From contig JAJVDF010000975.1 of NCBI GenBank assembly GCA_022410635.1, positions 98,117-162,116 on the forward strand: DNA of 64,000 nucleotides. Direction: 5' to 3'. Below are positions 1 to 13,900 of the stretch, piece after piece. This DNA comes from Tretioscincus oriximinensis (taxonomy: Eukaryota > Chordata > Lepidosauria > Squamata > Gymnophthalmidae). Both the position numbers and the translations under genes were made by a program. The notes below the pieces were generated by a model. The model did not search any database and was not told the DNA's origin. It saw only the letters and a program-made list of their open reading frames with translations. Position 1 is the stretch's first letter, and every line of letters begins with the position of its first letter.

Positions 1-19
1 TCAAAAAACCTATAGAATG

Positions 20-395
20 GAGTCGTAGAATCATAGAGTTGGAAGGGACCTGCAGGATCATGGGAACAAGAACTCATCCTCTCCTGTGGTAACCTGTTCC
101 ACTGATTGAGCACCTTTACTGTCAGAAAGTTTTTTTTCTGATACCAATGAGAAGAAAGTTCTCTACTGTGTGACAGCCCTTCAGATATTTGTAGCCCTTC
201 AGAAGACAGTAAAAGTCATATCTTTTGCAGGCTAAACATCCCTGGATCCTTCAACCCTTCCTCATAAGACTTTTTGATTTCCAGACCACTCATTATCCTT
301 GTAATCTGCCTCCGTTTATCAGTGGCCTTTTTAAATTGGGGTGCCCAGAATTGAACACTGTATTCCAAGATGTAGGTAAAGAGCAGAGCAGAATA
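20..395 (-). mobile_element. CR1 LINE, 5'-truncated 3' end
   Basis: On the minus strand this reads the CR1 3' end: the terminal ATTCTATGAT-type end (seen as AGAATCATAGAGTTGGAAGG at about 28-47), then upstream the conserved stretch on removing variables in the C-terminal RT region (ATTGAACACTGTATTCCAAG). It lies in the EDEM3 intron before the first exon of the window. No open frame remains. Confidence 0.85.
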
Positions 396-1463
396 AAAAT
401 ATTAAAATCTTTTTTTTCTTATTTCCTTCCTCTAAAACCTAGGTCCGAAAATACGGTATATTTAGTCGTGGCTTCAGTGTCCAAAGGCTTCATCCAGGCC
501 TGTAGTTTGATTATGTTCATAAAAGTTGCTATTCTCTACCCACCCACCATTTTTTTTGTGGAGGGGAGGATTTTTTTTCTTTAACAGAGCTTGCGCTTCT
601 CTTTGGAAGGCCTGGAAGGACTTACACTTTCTGATTTCTTTGAGCCATCTTGGGAGCTTGTTATGGCAAATGAGGCAACATGTTGAGAAGACATTCTAGT
701 ATCAGAAAGATTCTTAAGCTAAATTTGCATTTTGGGAAATAGCCTAAGTGATAATTAGCAAGAACAGAACATTGACATTGCTAATCACTTACTACTTCCC
801 AATTGCTCCAAAAGCATTCTTAAGCTTATGTTGCAGAGACTGTGTTTAAGCAGCCCACATCATTCCAGTGCTGTGGGAATGTTCCTGCAGGAAGTGCAGA
901 TGCTATACTCAATCCTTTCTATTTCCTGTATGTCACATTACATGTTTTCACCTAGTCACAGTGAGTGGGAGGCAGCTGGGCATATAGAACATGGATAGCA
1001 TTTGCATTTCGCGTCTAGACTAGGAATAGGAATGTTTCTTGGGGAAAGTGTGAAAGACAGGAAACATTACTCCCAGTCAGAGGATAGTAATGATTTCTAG
1101 CCACAATTCACTGAAGTAAGTGCAAAAAAATTCTTAAGTTTATTTCAAGTTCTTATTTGTTCTTTTGTGTGTTATGCATGTTAGTGACGTTTCTTCAAGG
1201 AGAAGAAAAGCCTTCTTAAGCTGTAATAATGGTATCATCCCAGCAGTTGATTGTAACTGTTTGAAAGAGGATGTGGCAGGAAGGTGTCTTCCTGTCATAT
1301 TTCTGTTTTTATTGTTAGCTGACCTGAGACCTTTGGGTTTAGGTGGGATATAACTTTAAATAAATAAAATAAATATACCAATGTTGATTATGCTCAAGAA
1401 AAGACAGCTATCATTTTCTGTTATTTGGCCAACACAAATGTTGTCTACCTAGGAAAGGGCAAT

Positions 1464-1600
1464 TTCAAAGAAATAGCCATGTTAGTCTGGTAGAAAGTCC
1501 AGCAAAGGAGCTAGCAGCACTTTGAGACTAACTTGAGAAAAGTGGGTGGCATAAGCTTTCGTAGACACATCTACTTCTTCAGATGCATCTGAAGGGCAGT
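1464..1600 (-). mobile_element. Short repeat with hammerhead-like core (Penelope-like family?), copy 1
   Basis: From AATAGCCATGTTAGTCTGG through CTAGCAGCACTTTGAGACTA to an 18-bp palindrome CTTCAGATGCATCTGAAG (1577-1594). The same family forms the fold-back element at 59886-60093, and a diverged relative lies at 57496-57600. On the minus strand it carries CTGAAGA (1582-1576) and GAAA (1560-1557) around a short hairpin, the arrangement of a hammerhead ribozyme core. The Penelope-like assignment is an inference. Confidence 0.6.
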
Positions 1601-1843
1601 AAAGGAAGTAGGGAGATGAGAACTGTGAAGAACCTTCCACAGTTTGAGAGTCTGTTGTGGTAACATTGGTTGGTGTCTGATGATGTAGTGAAGGATAACT
1701 CTCTTCTCACCCTATATGAAAAGGACACAATTCCCAGAGGACCTTTTTACATTGTTATATGTTCTACCTGAGCAGTTGTAGTTTGTTTGAATCCTGAATA
1801 TCTTACTTAATTTACTGTTGTTCTATCTTTCTATCTCTTTCAG

Positions 1844-1927
1844 GCTTTCACAACAGACTTCCGGGTACATTGGGCTCAGCATCCTTTGCGGCCAGAATTT
1901 GCAGAGAGCACCTATTTTTTATACAAA
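1844..1927 (+). CDS. EDEM3: EDEM3 coding exon (GH47 segment, AFTTDFRV...)
   Basis: 84 bp, exactly 28 codons, phase 0 at both ends. The acceptor follows a pyrimidine-rich tract and CAG; the donor is AAA|GTAAGA. It encodes the GH47 segment with the RPEF-AEST motif, which corresponds to the RPE element of the alpha-mannosidase active site in this family. The upstream 1843 bp contain no further exon that I can recognise. Confidence 0.95.
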
Positions 1928-4900
1928 GTAAGATTTTTGATCTTCCAGGTTAAGGCATATTCAATTTTAACAAATATTAGGAAAGGATTCCATTTTGTAG
2001 CTGTATTAGGAGACTTCAAAGTACAATTCCTGCTTCTATATATTGTAGATACAGAAAAAGAATACAGAACAACTTGGAAAGAGAATAAAAAGTCTTAGTG
2101 TTTTTTGTCAAAGCTGATAGTACCTTTAGATTAATAAGTCACCTCTTTATTGAGCATTCTTCCCTCCCCCTACACACACTTTGCTCCTGAGAAAGCTAGT
2201 TTTTTTTTTAAAAAAGTCATAAAACACATAAAATGAACTCTGCTGGATCAGGTCACAACTCATTTAATCCAGCATACCTTCATCAGCTTTTAGTTCCCTG
2301 CAACTGGTATTTAGAGGCATCCTGCTTTTCTATCAAATTTGCAACCACTACAGAGGCAGTCGGGTCTTGTGGTTAGAGTGTCGGATTCTTATCTGGTAGT
2401 CTTCTGATTCGACTCCGCACTCCTACAGGAAGCCAGCTGAGTGACCTTGAGGAAATCACAATTCTTCAGAGTCCTCTGTGCCCCACCATCTTCACAAGGT
2501 ATATGATGCAAAGAGAAGAACAGAAAGTTATGTAAGCCATTTTGAGTCCCTCTCATTTGAGAAAAAGTAGGGTATAAAAAACAATTCTTATTTTATTCTG
2601 TGTACCGTTGATAGAAGCTCTCCCCTACTTTGGGGAACTGTTGTTTTAAGATGTTAGTTCTGTTTTTATTGTTAACTGTCCTGAAATCTTTGGGTATAGA
2701 AGTTCAGGTAAGTTCTTTGATATTCTAAAACTAGACATATAATGTAATCTAAAATATGAAATGCATTTTCCTTATTAAAAATAGGCCACTGGAGATCCCT
2801 ATTACCTTGAAGTAGGAAAGACACTTATTGAGAATTTAAATAAATATGCTCGTGTTCCTTGCGGATTTGCTGCTATGAAGGATGTTCGTACTGGAAGTCA
2901 TGAAGACAGGTAAATATTTGAAAAGTATTTTAAAAACTCACTTTGTTAATGAACTTGGATTGCAAGACTTTAATGATCATCTGGTATAGTGTTTCTAGAT
3001 GATCAGTCAACTGTTGAACATACTTATGGTTTCTTGGCTCTTTGTATACAAAAAAAATCCTCCAAAATACAGTGGCTATTAAATCTAGTTGCTCAGGCAG
3101 CCTTGACTGTTAGTTTAACATCAACTTTCTTCCCTATGTTCTGGTACAGTTGATTTTTAATATGTTAATTCTTTTTCTATTTTTATCTTAAGGTCCAGAG
3201 CAGTATAGAAATGCAAATTTTAAAAACTCACTTTGTTAATGAACTTGGATTGCAAGACTTTAATGATCATCTGGTATAGTGTTTCTAGATGATCAGTCAA
3301 CTATTGAACATACTTGTGGTTTCTTGGCTCTTTGTATACAAAAAAAAATCTTCCTTAAACTAATTGGTGTCCTGCAAATCGCAGCAATTGCCATTCTATG
3401 GAATGGCAATGGACACCATTATTGTCCATCAATTAGAAGGCACATTATTGGCCAAGGCATGCCTGCCTCCCTCATTGTATGGTGCTTGGCCGTAGAATGG
3501 CCGGATGCATGGATTGGCACTAGCATACACTGATGTTGCTAACCTCCAACAGGGCCAAAGTAATGGATGCCAAGGTGTCACCAGGCGCCTCCAGCACGTG
3601 GCCCTGAGGATTGCGTGGCCCCATGGGAGGCTGTGGGCATCTTGGATGGGTGCAGGGAAGGCATTGGGTTCCTTTCCTTCCTTCATCTCCCCCCCCCCCC
3701 CCCCGCTGACTTTCCCACCCTAGACTTACACTTGAGTCAATAAGTTTTCATAGCCTGGTACTGCCCACCATGTACGTCCCACCACGTTATGATTTGCTTT
3801 ATGATCTACCATCTTTATAAGCATTCAGTTTAAGGCCATTATTCTAAATCTGAGTGTTCAATAATATTACTTCCATTGCCTGTACAAATCCTAGCTTAAA
3901 GCAAAAGTTTAGTCAATTAGTTCTTAAAATTGGACATTACTTATATTTCTGTTAGGTCACTTCTTAAATGTCACTTTTCAAGACTGAAGAGACCTAGGTG
4001 TTGCAACCTGATTTTGTAAGAGAGATTTCCAGTTTCTTTATCATTCTTGTTGCCTTTTTCAGCCAAGCTGATAGCACCATAAAACAAATAATATCAAAAG
4101 CTGCATATGATTGCAGAATAATTTGCTGATTTGAAGTCATCTGATTCAAGAATGATTCACTAATTGTTCAGTATTAATTAAAGGAGGAAATATCTGGTCT
4201 TTTTGGAGAAGGTGGAAAATCTACTCTATGGTGCATTGTCTGAGAAGACCCATAGATGGTGAATGAGAATATGCAGGAGTAAATAACTCTTACAGTTATT
4301 TACAGCTTCTTGCTACTCTCCCGGTTGGGTGTTGTTGTGGTACATTCCATCTGTAAAGGCATCCCTTCCCAGTTCCGTCCTCTGAGAGGTGAACACCAGT
4401 ACTTACCTGGGTGATGCTCTAGAGGACACAGAGGGAAGGGATGTCGCCCCTCTCATTGACTAGGGAAGTGTTTTTTTGCTTCTCTGTTCTCTTGGTTATG
4501 TTGCATTTATGCTGTTTATGGCTCATTGTTGGCATTTGTCCTTTCGAAGTGGTCACGGCCTTAATTGTTGTTTTCTTTGGCTACCTTCCTGGCTCTCTCT
4601 CTCTAGAAGGCTGGGGTACCTCCATCAGTGAGGGTTATATGTGGCTGGGGGGTACCATTTCTGTTGCTTCCTGCAGAGAGTATGCACTAGATATTTTGTT
4701 AATGATTAGTCAACTGACTATATGCACTAGGAATAAACCTTACCCTCCGTCCTGTAGAATCCAGGTAAGTGTTTATTTTGCCCATTTCCAATACATTATT
4801 GTAAATGTTATAATCTGGTGTTTAGATCTTTGTATATATTTGTTTTTCCCTTTGTTTTGATTTCAGTATCTGAGTGTAGATCTTCTCTTTCTAGGATGGA

Positions 4901-7900
4901 TTCTTTCTTCTTGGCTGAAATGTTTAAATATTTATATCTTCTCTTTACTGATAAGGAAGATTTAACTTTTGATATAGAAGACTATATATTTACTACAGAG
5001 GCTCATTTACTACCTCTCTGGCTATCTACTGCAAATCAAACAGCCCTTAGGAAAAACATTGTGAGTACTTTAGGAAAATTAATTCTTTGAGAAATTTTAC
5101 TTATGAAATACAGTGTGGCTACTGAGTGAGAAAGTGAATTGAATGAAAAGAACTGAACTGAGATAAGATATGAAAATAGAAGTATGTCCAAGTTGTACTA
5201 GAAGAAGTCATTCCTTTGGTTCGTTTATTTATATAGCGCTATCAGTATATCAGTCCTGAAGAGATGATCAGTAATTTACCAAAGTACATTGTTTCCCCCC
5301 AAATAAGACAGAACTGATATTAATTTTTGTTTTACGAGACATGTTAGGGCATATCGATGGATGGATAAATATGTACATATATACATACATACATATATAT
5401 GTATACGTATATATGCATATGTATATTGCTCAAAACAATTAAGGGAACACTTAGTGTTACACTGCTATGTTAACGTGTCCCCTTAATTGTTTTGAGCAGT
5501 ATATATATATGAAGAGTGTGAGAGAGAGAGATTCTGTCTTCTGGGGGCCTTAGCACAGATGATAGCGAGATCATGGTGAGGAATGCAGAGAAATATGCAG
5601 AAGAAGATAGGAAAAGAAAGGAACATGTTGAAGCTGTAAATATGGCAGAAGGAATCTTCCATGACACAGAAACCAAATGGAAGAGGTCAAAGATGAGTGT
5701 AATAAACTAAGTGAACAAATTGCAAAAATGTGGGAATTGCTGCCTCAGAAAGAGTGAAACAGGCGAGAATATCAGGTAGGAAGCATCTTCTCAGCTGGCA
5801 TCACTGAAACCTTTTGAAATGATCTATAAAAAGATGGTATCAGAGCGGGAGAGTTCTGGTAGTTCAGGGCACTCTAGGGACCAGAAGGAGGGAAAGCAGT
5901 AACTTAGTAAATTCACGGAGATGATCCACTTTCTGCTTTGATGTTCCAAAGCTTGGGAGCCAGAGAAGCTGCCTGAGCGGTTATGGGAAGATATGTCTTA
6001 CTGTATTTTTGCAGTATTCTATATACATAATTTTTATGGATGTATAAATTTAGTGATAGATATATCCTGTCCTATACTCAAAGATCTCAGGGTGGGTAAC
6101 AGTAAAATATAACCACACTGCTTGCTTGAGGAGATAATGTTACCATTGTGATAATGGTAGTTTTGGGAATTTTAGAAGTTTAAAAAGCAGGTTTTTTCCT
6201 GCAAAACCAAGCCCCTGAAGGGGGAGGAGCTTGCTGGTGGAGTGAGAGGGAGGAGCTAGCAAACCAGCTCAGTCACTTCCTCTTTCCAGCCCAAGGAAGA
6301 AGGGCAGAAAATCGCCAGGAGAGAGAGCCTGGAGTTTTGGGAATTTTAGAAGTTTAAAAAGTAGGTTTTAATCACAGATTAAACATGAGTCAACAGTGTG
6401 AAGCAGCTGCAAAAAAGGCAAACACAATCCTGGGATGTATCAAGAGGGACATAGAATCTCGCTCACATGAAGTAATTATTCCTCTCGACAGTACTTTGGT
6501 ACGACGACCACACTTGGAATACTCTGTTCAGTTCTGGGGGGCCCAATTTAAAAAGGACATTGATAAACTAGAGCAAGTACAAAAGAGAGTTACAAGGATG
6601 ATGAGTGGTCTGGAAACCATGTCCTATGAGGAACGGTTGATCTGGGGATGTTTAGTCTGCAAAAGAGAAGATTGAGAGGAGACCTGATAGCTGCCTACAA
6701 ATATCTGAAGGGCTGGCACAGAGCAGAGGGATCAGCACTGTTCTCATTAGCACATGGAAGGACTAGAAACAATGGAATGAAACTGCAAGGGAGTAGATTT
6801 AGATTAGATATCAGAAAAACTTTCTAACAGTCAGGGTGATAAATCAGTGGAACAGTTTGCCACAGGGGGTGGTGAGTTCGCCTTCCCTGGAAGTTTTCAA
6901 ATAGAGACTGGACAGTCATCTGTCTGGGATGGTTTAATGAATCCTGCATCGAGCAGGGGGTTGGACCCGATGACCCTGGAGGTCCCTTCCAACTCTATGA
7001 TTCTATGATATTTAAATGCATGCCATGTTAAAATGTATGCCATGCATACATATACCTCTGAGGGGAGTCCATTCTATAGGTCGTGAGTCACCACAGCCTT
7101 AGACTTCTGAACCTGGAGGCCAGATTCCTGTCTGTCTTTATGGGTTTGTTTTGAAACATTTGAAGTGTCTTTTTCAATACTGACAGTATAAATGTTCTTT
7201 GCATCCTAGATGCTTACAGCAAATATATTGTGTTACAAGTAATATGGTCAATTATAGTGAAGTTTCCTTCCTCATCAGAAGTAAACTTTTCTGGTTATTG
7301 TCATAATTTTACATATTTTGTTTAATTTTATTATCCTATTTTGATAAGAGGTTGTTTATTCTAACATTAAATCTGATCTACCTCTTTTCCTTGCAGACCA
7401 CAGAATATACAGAATTAGATGATAGCAACTTTGACTGGACGTGCCCCAACACTCAGATTTTGTTTCCAAATGATCCCATGTATGCTCAGAGTATAAGGGA
7501 ACCACTGAAAAATGTTGTGGACAAAAGCTGTCCTAGAAGTATTTCCAGAGCGTAAGAATTTTTTCTTTGTATCCTAGTGCATATGTGTGTGGGAAGACTG
7601 GCAGGATTCCTCTGAATTGTATTTACAGGGAGTTGTGAGTGACTGAAGGTTTTTTGCCTTCTCTTCCTTATTCCTTATGTGAAACAAAGCTCTGATCTGG
7701 ATGGGTTATAGTCTGATACTACGGAGATCCTCTTATGTACTTGTGTTCTTTTTTAAATAAATAATCAAGAGGTATAAACCACAGTGGAAAGCCTGTTACT
7801 TAAGAGGTTTTTCACTTCCTATGGTAGAATCATTCCCATCCAGGCTTTATTCAGGCGTGCTTGGGCTCTCTTTCTGATGGTGACTGGGCGAAATAATGCT

Positions 7901-10900
7901 GCAAACTGTTTCTTCATCCAATCACAGTGACTGCAGGGGGTTGCCACAAATGTTCACAAGGAAGACCTGAATGCACTGTTCTTTATCGTTTGGACATTAA
8001 CAAGTGTAAATGAAGTGCAAATTTAAGCACTGCTAAGTGTGCAAGAACACTAAGACAAAGTACTTAAAAACTGATTGTTTAATTTATGCACAATATCTGG
8101 TAAAGCAGTAACAATGAATCCATGAGAGTCTTTGGTTTCATGGGAAGTATTTTTTTAAAAATTGCTAAAAGAAAGAGAAAAGTGAAGGCAGAATAAGACT
8201 AGAAAACTATGTTAATCTCTCTAATCGCGTGAGAGAATAAAATTTAAACTTTCACTTCTAGGATAAAGCAAGATACCACTTCATCAATAAAAAATGTTTT
8301 CTAGAGGAATTGTCCAATTCATTATGTGCTTTTAGAATGGCGAGTCCTCTTTTTTCAGGAACCTAGTCCTTGGCATATACAGGTGAAACCCCTTTATAAA
8401 GAACCTCTTTATAATGAAATTCTCAATGTAACAAACTAATTAAAAAGTCTTGGCAGAACACCAGTGAGATCAATGTAAAAATGCTCCCGCTGTAAAGATC
8501 CTTGTTGTACCAAAACCTTCTGTATAACAAACTGATTTCTGTGCCTATTGTACTAGACCCTTATAACAAACTGAAGTGCAAGTGGGGCAGGGTGTTCAGT
8601 ACAGAATAACATTTTTAAAGTGGCAGCAAAGATTTTCAAACCACCAGTTATTGTTATTATCATTGCATTGGTATAAAAAAGTTTCATTATAACATACACT
8701 GAGATGAAAACACTGCATAAATGGTTGGATGACACCCACTTAATCACAATCCTTGGATCAGAAACTGCAGCAGCTTAGAAGTCTGTTTTGCAGTTGGAAA
8801 AAAACTCTCTACATCCAAATAAACTTTTATTTGGGTGAACTAGCCTTATTTGGAAAAAGTGAAGGTGCCCCATAATTCCCCAGCTTTGCTTCACAGCAAG
8901 GGAAATTGTGTCATTTACACCTCTGTTTCTATGTATTAACAAAACCGACCTGGCAGATAAGGAAAGCCATGCTTTTCAGTTCTGGGAGCTGTAGAACATC
9001 TCTTGAAGATACTGTTTTATGACTGCTTGAATGTTCCTCAAATGCCTTTTGTTGGAGATGCCAGTGCTTAGAAAAGCCTTTTAGCAAGTGCCCAGATGCT
9101 GCTCTGATAGCATTTTCTAGGAATTACCATATTACAGATATCAGATTTCCACAAAGGTAAGCTGAATATACAACACAGAAGCATATTAACAAGACTGCAT
9201 TCATAATAACTATAGAAGCCATTCTTTGCAAGGTGGTCACATCTCAGTTTCATTAATGTATGTATAATCTAAGTAAATATGATTGTAGAGAGTTAGAGAG
9301 GTTTACACCACATCTTTCTGACATGTAGATTTTTCTTGTCTTGCAGAGAAGAAAATTTGGGTAATGGACCAAAACCTCCACTGAGGGCCAGGGATTTTAT
9401 GGCCAGTAATCCTGAACATTTAGAGATATTGAAAAAGATGGGAGTCAGCTTAATCCATCTCAAAGATGGAAGAGTCCAGCTGGTGCAGCATGCTATCCAG
9501 GTACTATCACCTGTTTTCTTAGTCTAACCTCTTATTTGTTTGTGTAACTTTGATTATAGATGTTATACATATACAGGGCAAGATCTGTTTAAGTGGCATT
9601 TGATGCAAACCAAGTTGCAATTTGCCCAAATCCCAGTTTGGTCATTCACTACTGGGTTGGGATGCTCCTGGCTACTTCATGTAGACAGTATTCCCCAGCA
9701 AACTGGCAGTGAAGAAAAAGTGCCCAGGATTCAAAGGTGAGTTTGTTGCCCTATCCAGACAGTACATGACTCCTGCAGCCATGCCCATGCTATGCATATA
9801 ATGTACATATATGCCGCTACTTAACCAGATTAGGCAGTGTTAGCATGGATGTAAACTTGATTAATGTGGTTCCAATGAGCCAGTTAAGAGAGCTCTTAGT
9901 GCAGATTTGTTCCCAGTTAGTTCCACATGGATAATATGGACTCCTGAGCTCCTTAAACTGAATGAATAAAGCAGTGCATAAATGCCAGAAAACCTCTGAA
10001 GTTTTAATTGTTTATGATGCAATCAAATCTGACAAGGCATTGAGAAGCTAAATGAATTCATTTCCTATATTGATATATAAATAAAAAAAATATATTCTCA
10101 CTCCATGGTTCTGATTTATAACCAGCTCCAAAAACATGATATCTGAATTTTCTTAATCTATTTTCATTCAAAAAGTGAGACATTTAAAAGATTACTGCAA
10201 AAATCTGAAACACTATTGATTATACTTTGTCCTGGATTGGAAACCGGCTAAAAATAGAAAACAGAGGGTTGTAATAAATGGACAGTTCAGAGGTGGGGTA
10301 CCCCAGGAGTCTGTACTGGGATCTTTGCTTTTCAGTGTTCATAAATGATCGGGATGTCGAGGTAAGAAGTGAAGTATCCAAGGTTGCTGACGACACTAAA
10401 CTGTCCAGGGTAGTGAAAGCTGAAAATGATTGTAAGGAGCTCCAGTGTGATCTATTGAAATTGGGTGAGTGAGCATCAAAGTGGCAAATGCACTACAATT
10501 TAAGCAAGTGCAAAGTCATGCACATTGGGGCAAAGAACCCCAATTACTCCTACCAACTGATAGGAACCAAACTTTCTGTGATCGAGCAAGAAAAGGATAT
10601 TGGGGTGTTGATGGACAATTCAATGGAGAAGCCAACCCATTGTGCAGCAGCAATAAAAAAGGCAAATTCCATGTTGGGGATAATTAGGAAAGAAATCGAA
10701 AAGAAGTCAGCAAATGTTGTTTTACCTCTTTATAAATCTGTAGTGAAGCCACATTTGTAATACTGCGTTCAGTTCTGGTGACCACATCTCAAAAAGGATA
10801 TTGTGGAACTAGAGAAGGTACAGAAAAGGGCAACATGAATGATCAAGGGACTGGAGTCTCTCCCTTATGAAGTCAAGATGCAACATCTGGGCCTCTTCAG

Positions 10901-13900
10901 TCTCAAATGATGATGTTTGAGAGGTGATCTGATTGAAGCATGCAAAATCATGCATGGGATGGATAGTGTGAATAGAAAAAATGTTTTCTCTATCACGCAA
11001 CACTAGGACCAGAGGGCACTCCTTAAAACTTATGGGCAGAAAGAGTGAAAATAAAGTAAAGTACTTTTTCAACCAGAGGGTCATCCGCCTGTGGAATTTA
11101 CTTCCTGAAGAGATGGTGGTACCTAACAGCTTGGATAACTTCAAGACAGGACTAGACAGGTTTATGGACAGGGTATAAATGGGTGCTAGGATGGATGTCT
11201 GGATGCTGCCTACGGGATGGAGCAACAGGCAGTACTCCTGAAATACCGTTAACCAGAACCAACATGGATTTGTAACAAACATGTCATGCCAGACTAATCT
11301 AATTTCTTTCTATGATAGAATCACCAAATGGGTTGATCAGAGAAATGCAGTAGACATTGTGTATCTTGACTTCAGTAAAGCATTTTTTTAAAAAGTATCT
11401 CATTCCATCCTTATTGAAAAAATGGTGAAGTATGGGATTGACAAAACAACAGTTAGATGGATTCAATTCTGGCTTAGTGATCGTACTCAAAGAGTGGTAA
11501 TAAATGGTTGCACATCCAAGGGTCTGTCCTGGGTCCAGTGCTATTTAACATATTTATAAATGACAGAGATGAAGGGATTGAAGGAAACTTATCAAATTTG
11601 CTGATGACACAAAGTTAGGAGGTATTGCTAATACTAAACAAGATAGAGAAATGATTCAAAAAGAACTTTGGTGTATTGGTAGATCACAGACTAAACATAA
11701 GTCAGTAATGTGAAGCAGCTGCGAAAAAGGCAAACACAATCCTGGGGTGTATTAAGAGGAGCAAAGAGTCTTGATCATGTAAGCAATTAGGACTACTTTT
11801 CTAAGATCACATTTGGGATACTCTGTTCAGTTCTGGAGCCCCCAATTTAAAAAGGACATTAATAAACTAAGCAAGTTTAAAAGAGAGTTACAAGGATGGT
11901 GTATGGTCTGGAAACCATGTCCTATGGGGAACAGTTAAAAAATCTAGGGATGTTGAGTCAGCAAAAGAGAAGGCTGAGAGGAGACCTGATAGCTGTCTAC
12001 AAATATCTGAAGGGCTGTCACAGAGCAGAGGAATCAGCATTGTTCTCAATGGCACATGGAAGGACTAGAAACAATGGGATGAAACTGCAGGGGAGTAGAT
12101 TAGATATTAGAAAGAACTTTCTAACAGTAAGGGTGATAAACCAGTGGAACAATTTGCTGCAGGTGGTGGTGAGTTAGTCTTCGCTGGACGTCTTCAAACA
12201 GATACTGGACAGTCATCTTTCTGGGATGGTTTAATGAATCCTACATCGAGCAGGGGGTTGGACCCGATGGCCCTGGAGGTCCTTTCCAACTCTATGATTC
12301 TAGAACACTGGACTAGATGCGCTCTGGTCTGAACCAGTATGGCTCTTCTTATGTTCTTAATTTTAATGAGATATTCAGAGCCTTTACCTCAAGGTATACC
12401 TCAAGGAACATTTGAAATAACCAAAATGAAAAAATGAAGTAACTAGAAATGGTTAATTATATACTAATAGGTTTTATTGCTACTGTTCTTTTGTTACTAT
12501 TATTATTAGGCAGCAAGTTCACTTGATGCTGAGGATGGTTTACGGTTCATGCAAGAGATGATTGAGCTTTCCAGTCAGCAGCAAAAGGAACAGCAGCTCC
12601 CCCCACGAGCTGTACAAATAGTTTCCCACCCATTCTTTGGCCGTGTAGTTTTGACAGCTGGGCCTGCACAATTTGGAATGGACCTTTCCAAGCATCAGTC
12701 AGGGGTATGTTCTGCCTGTTAATCATTGGTTCTGTGTGCGAGAAGCCAATCACATCAGATACTCTCTTACAAGGATACCTAAATAAATAAGTAATCTAAA
12801 TTAAAAACAGCAATAATATTACTCTTTTAAAAATGCTTAATTAGGATAATGATGCTAACGGTTGTGCAACAGGGAAGGGACCTTCTTCATACACTAAAAG
12901 TGCACCATCAATTTAATTGGGTATTTTGGAATAAAATATTCTCTATGTCTAGGCATGCCTCTAACAGTGGGTTAATCCTGATAGCCAGAAGCGACGGAAA
13001 GGCCCCATCTACTAAGGTTTTATTCCCTGCCTGGCAGAGCCCAACCCCAGTCCTTTCTGTCACAACAGTCTGGAAGTGTCATTCAGTTTGTCACAACTGT
13101 CAGACTTATTTGATGGAAACTAGAGCATCTAAATACAGATGCCATCGAACTGTCGGTCCCTTCTCCCGGGCAGATTTCCACCTTCTAGGCCCCTACCTCA
13201 GGGCTCCTTCAGTGTTTTCCCCCCACTGAGGTCAAATCCTGCTTACCTGCGGTCCCATTCCCCATGGAGCAACCTATCTTCGAGATGCAAGCCTCCAGAG
13301 GGGATTGGAGAGCCTCTGTCCCTCTGTCCAGGCCAGTTCTGTGGACCAAAATAAGGCTGGTGCTAGAGGACTACTTTTCATCACAGGCAGTGCAGCCAAA
13401 GTTCCAATTCCTCAACCTATTCGGTTTGGATTCAGGCACATTCCATCATTCTCTTTCTGAGCTGACCACCCAGGAAATGCATAGTCTCACCGCCTGGGGA
13501 CTCGTCTTCATCCTCACTCTCACCGGACTCCCTCCCTTTGCCTGGCAAAAAGAGGCACGTTAGCCTTCTGCGCGTCCAAAAGCCTACCCTAGAGTGGCTT
13601 CCTCTAAGAAACCGTAGTTGGTTGTCAGCGAGGGCAAGGAGATGGAGCTTGATGGTGTGGCACATCTCAGACAAGGATAGGTGAGGGCACAGCCTCATTG
13701 TGTAAGCCTACATCATCCACGAGTGATGGCATGGCATCTCGAGCTTCCAAGGTGCGCGACGTCATATGTGGCCTGACTTGCATTTGTGTCTGAATCAGCT
13801 CAGCTCAGCTCTCTGAGGATAGGCAGCAGCCTTGCAGCCGGCCTGCTTCCCACAAGTCAGAACGCCACCACTCTTCTCTGCTGCCTCGCAAGACCATGAG

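Noticed and set aside
1..1843. Possible further EDEM3 exon left of the first one
   Set aside because: I looked for coding sequence for the GH47 segment preceding AFTTDFRV and found none; the region is CR1, the 1464-1600 repeat and AT-rich intron.
4441..4860. Hydrophobic open frame of 139 codons
   Set aside because: T-rich composition gives Leu/Val/Phe-rich peptides by chance; it lies in the possible DIRS end and has no start context or homology that I recognise.
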